Positions 62,960 to 64,000 of a DNA stretch of 64,000 bases are shown here, piece after piece. The stretch spans positions 124,001-188,000 of the forward strand of contig CAMJMQ010000001.1 of assembly GCA_946407065.1 (NCBI GenBank), read 5' to 3'. Source of the DNA: an uncultured Clostridia bacterium (GTDB lineage Bacteria; Bacillota; Clostridia; Oscillospirales; Acutalibacteraceae). Both the position numbers and the translations under genes were made by a program. Position 1 is the first letter of the stretch, and the number at the start of each line of letters is the position of its first letter. Under the pieces are notes generated by a model that saw nothing but the letters and a program-made list of their open reading frames with translations, was not told where the DNA came from and made no database searches.

Positions 62960-63127
62960 CTATTCCTCAAAATGTATATCAGAGGTGGCATGCATTCTCT
63001 TTTCGATTGTGCACACAACTTTTTCATAGGTGCCATCCTCATGGCATTGTTTTATAAGACGATCAATTTTCTCAGTATTCTGAGAATTGATTTGAGCCCT
63101 TTTAAGCTGATCATATTTGATAAGCAT
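62960..63127 (-). CDS. Small hypothetical protein
   Basis: A 55-residue basic protein (MLIKYDQLKRAQINSQNTEK). AGGAGGATAACT decides ATG 63127; the longer frame to 63271 is not supported. It lies 20 bp after a small membrane-protein frame and may share its transcript. Confidence 0.5.
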   Translation of the reverse strand: MLIKYDQLKRAQINSQNTEKIDRLIKQCHEDGTYEKVVCTIEKRMHATSDIHFEE

Positions 63128-63147
63128 AGTTATCCTCCTGAATTCAT

Positions 63148-63345
63148 TTATATTTTTTCCGCTTGGTAAAAGATCCCATGTTGCGATCCAGTGCGACCAT
63201 GTTTTTCCTTGATTAGAATCCATGTAAGAGTCTTGTAATATATAATATGGAAGCCAGTAAGTAAAAAGCATAGCAAAGAAAAAAGCGCTGTAATAAAACA
63301 GGAAAGTAAAAGATTATTCTTGAGGATTTTTTGAAGTCTTATCAT
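63148..63345 (-). CDS. Small membrane protein candidate
   Basis: A 65-residue frame (MIRLQKILKNNLLLSCFITA) with one hydrophobic helix (LLLSCFITALFSLLCFLLTG) and a basic tail. GGAGAGAAAACAAC precedes the ATG. The evidence is limited to the ribosome binding site and the hydrophobic segment. Confidence 0.4.
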   Translation of the reverse strand: MIRLQKILKNNLLLSCFITALFSLLCFLLTGFHIIYYKTLTWILIKEKHGRTGSQHGIFYQAEKI

Positions 63346-63395
63346 GTTGTTTTCTCTCCATTCTGTAGCGATTTGTGTATAGTATCACACTATCG

Positions 63396-63719
63396 TTATC
63401 TATTCCCATACATCTTCTCATAATAATTTTGATACTCACCGCTGATGATCTCCTGCCACCAGTCTTTGTTATCGAGATACCACTGAATTGTCTTTTTGAT
63501 ACCATCCTCAAACTTCGTCTCCGGCAGCCATCCGAGTTCGTTATGGATCTTCGTCGGGTCGATCGCGTAACGCAGATCATGCCCTTTGCGGTCAGTTACG
63601 TATGTAATAAGGCTCTCAGGCTTGCCGAGCTCTTTGCAAATCAGCTTGACAATATCAATATTCGCCATCTCATTGTGACCGCCAACGTTATAAACCTCAC
63701 CAACTCTGCCGTTATGGAT
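63396..63719 (-). pseudogene. rmlB: 3' part of rmlB (dTDP-glucose 4,6-dehydratase), cut by an insertion
   Basis: The frame reads [20 protein letters not shown], then [20 protein letters not shown] and [20 protein letters not shown], the C-terminal 107 residues of RmlB. Upstream of 63719 the homology stops at once at TAG. The enzyme makes dTDP-4-keto-6-deoxyglucose for rhamnose-type surface sugars and is normally about 340 residues. The 5' part is not in the window; it should lie beyond the mobile element to the right. Confidence 0.88.
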
Positions 63720-63834
63720 CTAAGAATACATTTCTCTCTTTGAAAAAAGCTGTTATGTGTAAATCTATCGTGCAACAGTAGAAACAGAAATAAACATTCC
63801 TGCAAAATAAAATCAATAAATTATATAAATGGTC

Positions 63835-63863
63835 TTGATTTTTCTCTTTTAGCGTGTTACAAT
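63835..63863 (+). promoter_or_regulatory. Promoter of the serine recombinase gene
   Basis: TTGATT (63835-63840), a 17-bp spacer and TACAAT (63858-63863), about 37 bases before the TTG start. Confidence 0.65.
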
Positions 63864-63899
63864 ATTATCTGTAATAATAAGCAAGAGAGGTGAGTTATA

Positions 63900-64000
63900 T
63901 TGATAGAAAAGTTTGATATTGCGGGGTATTGCCGTATTTCTGTCGATGAGGAGTTGGATCGCGATAATACTTCTATTGAAAATCAGAAGGCGATTATCGA
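63900..64000 (+). CDS. Serine recombinase (5' end only)
   Basis: From TTG 63900 the frame reads MIEKFDIAGYCRISVDEELD, RDNTSIENQKAII, and runs off the window. The YCRIS (Arg and catalytic Ser) and SIENQ motifs are those of the resolvase N-terminal catalytic domain of large serine recombinases. GAGAGGTGAGTTATA is the ribosome binding site. It lies 180 bp from the breakpoint in rmlB, the usual place for the integrase gene of an element integrated by such an enzyme. Confidence 0.88.
   Translation, partial: MIEKFDIAGYCRISVDEELDRDNTSIENQKAII

Overview
The window looks like a chromosomal stretch of a gut-type Firmicute of the Oscillospiraceae/Ruminococcaceae kind. The signs are two secreted proteins ending in type I dockerin modules, Spo0A-like and GHKL/AgrC-like regulators, strong AGGAGG ribosome binding sites, TTGACA/TATAAT promoters, CGAAC-N4-GTTYG type SOS boxes, and a type II-A CRISPR-Cas locus. 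The species cannot be fixed from the sequence.

Layout. Positions 1-7,000 hold a metabolic block on the minus strand: a PTS EIIC-like transporter (cut by the window edge), a glycerol catabolism cluster (glycerol kinase, GlpA-like FAD/[2Fe-2S] oxidoreductase, FAD/NAD oxidoreductase, DUF1667 protein) and small hypothetical genes, all separated by short GC-rich dispersed repeats. From 7,300 to 12,000 come a low-molecular-weight phosphatase, a ChbG/YdjC deacetylase, a truncated AbrB gene carrying a dispersed repeat, and three orphan genes. From 12,500 to 29,200 lie an SOS-type recQ, a pRiA4b ORF3-like gene, a three-gene HipBST-like toxin-antitoxin operon with three operator-like sites, a complete II-A CRISPR system (24 repeats, csn2, cas2, cas1, cas9, and a tracrRNA with its own promoter and terminator), a HTH regulator with an unknown partner, and a HipA-like kinase. 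A 1,491-residue leucine-rich-repeat dockerin protein fills 29,465-33,940.

Positions 34,600-56,000 are a dense accessory and defence region: a RloA/RloB ATPase-Toprim pair (PARIS-like), a metallo-beta-lactamase plus trypsin-TPR pair (reminiscent of AVAST type 1 without its STAND partner), a second recQ broken by one amber codon and sharing a 424-bp identical tract with the first, a SOD/DUF421/FAD-Rieske cassette, and a protein joining a cytosine-methyltransferase-like domain without its PCQ cysteine to two PD-(D/E)XK-like nuclease domains. Next comes a 5.0-kb segment bounded by perfect 28-bp inverted repeats and followed directly by a tyrosine recombinase. That segment carries a TIR-STAND-TPR protein in one direction and a KamA-family radical SAM enzyme plus an ATP-grasp ligase in the other. 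Each inverted repeat has the arm-7-bp-arm form of a tyrosine-recombinase core site. This is the best candidate for an undescribed system: a DNA inversion that could switch between an immune gene and a small biosynthetic pair.

The right end holds a DUF3990/XRE toxin-antitoxin operon whose toxin gene has an in-frame stop, a GHKL sensor kinase with a 15-residue peptide gene just upstream, an IS200/IS605-type non-autonomous element, a Spo0A-like response regulator, a transglutaminase-LRR-dockerin protein, and the 3' part of rmlB abutting a large serine recombinase gene, which marks the edge of another integrated element. No tRNA or rRNA gene was recognised.
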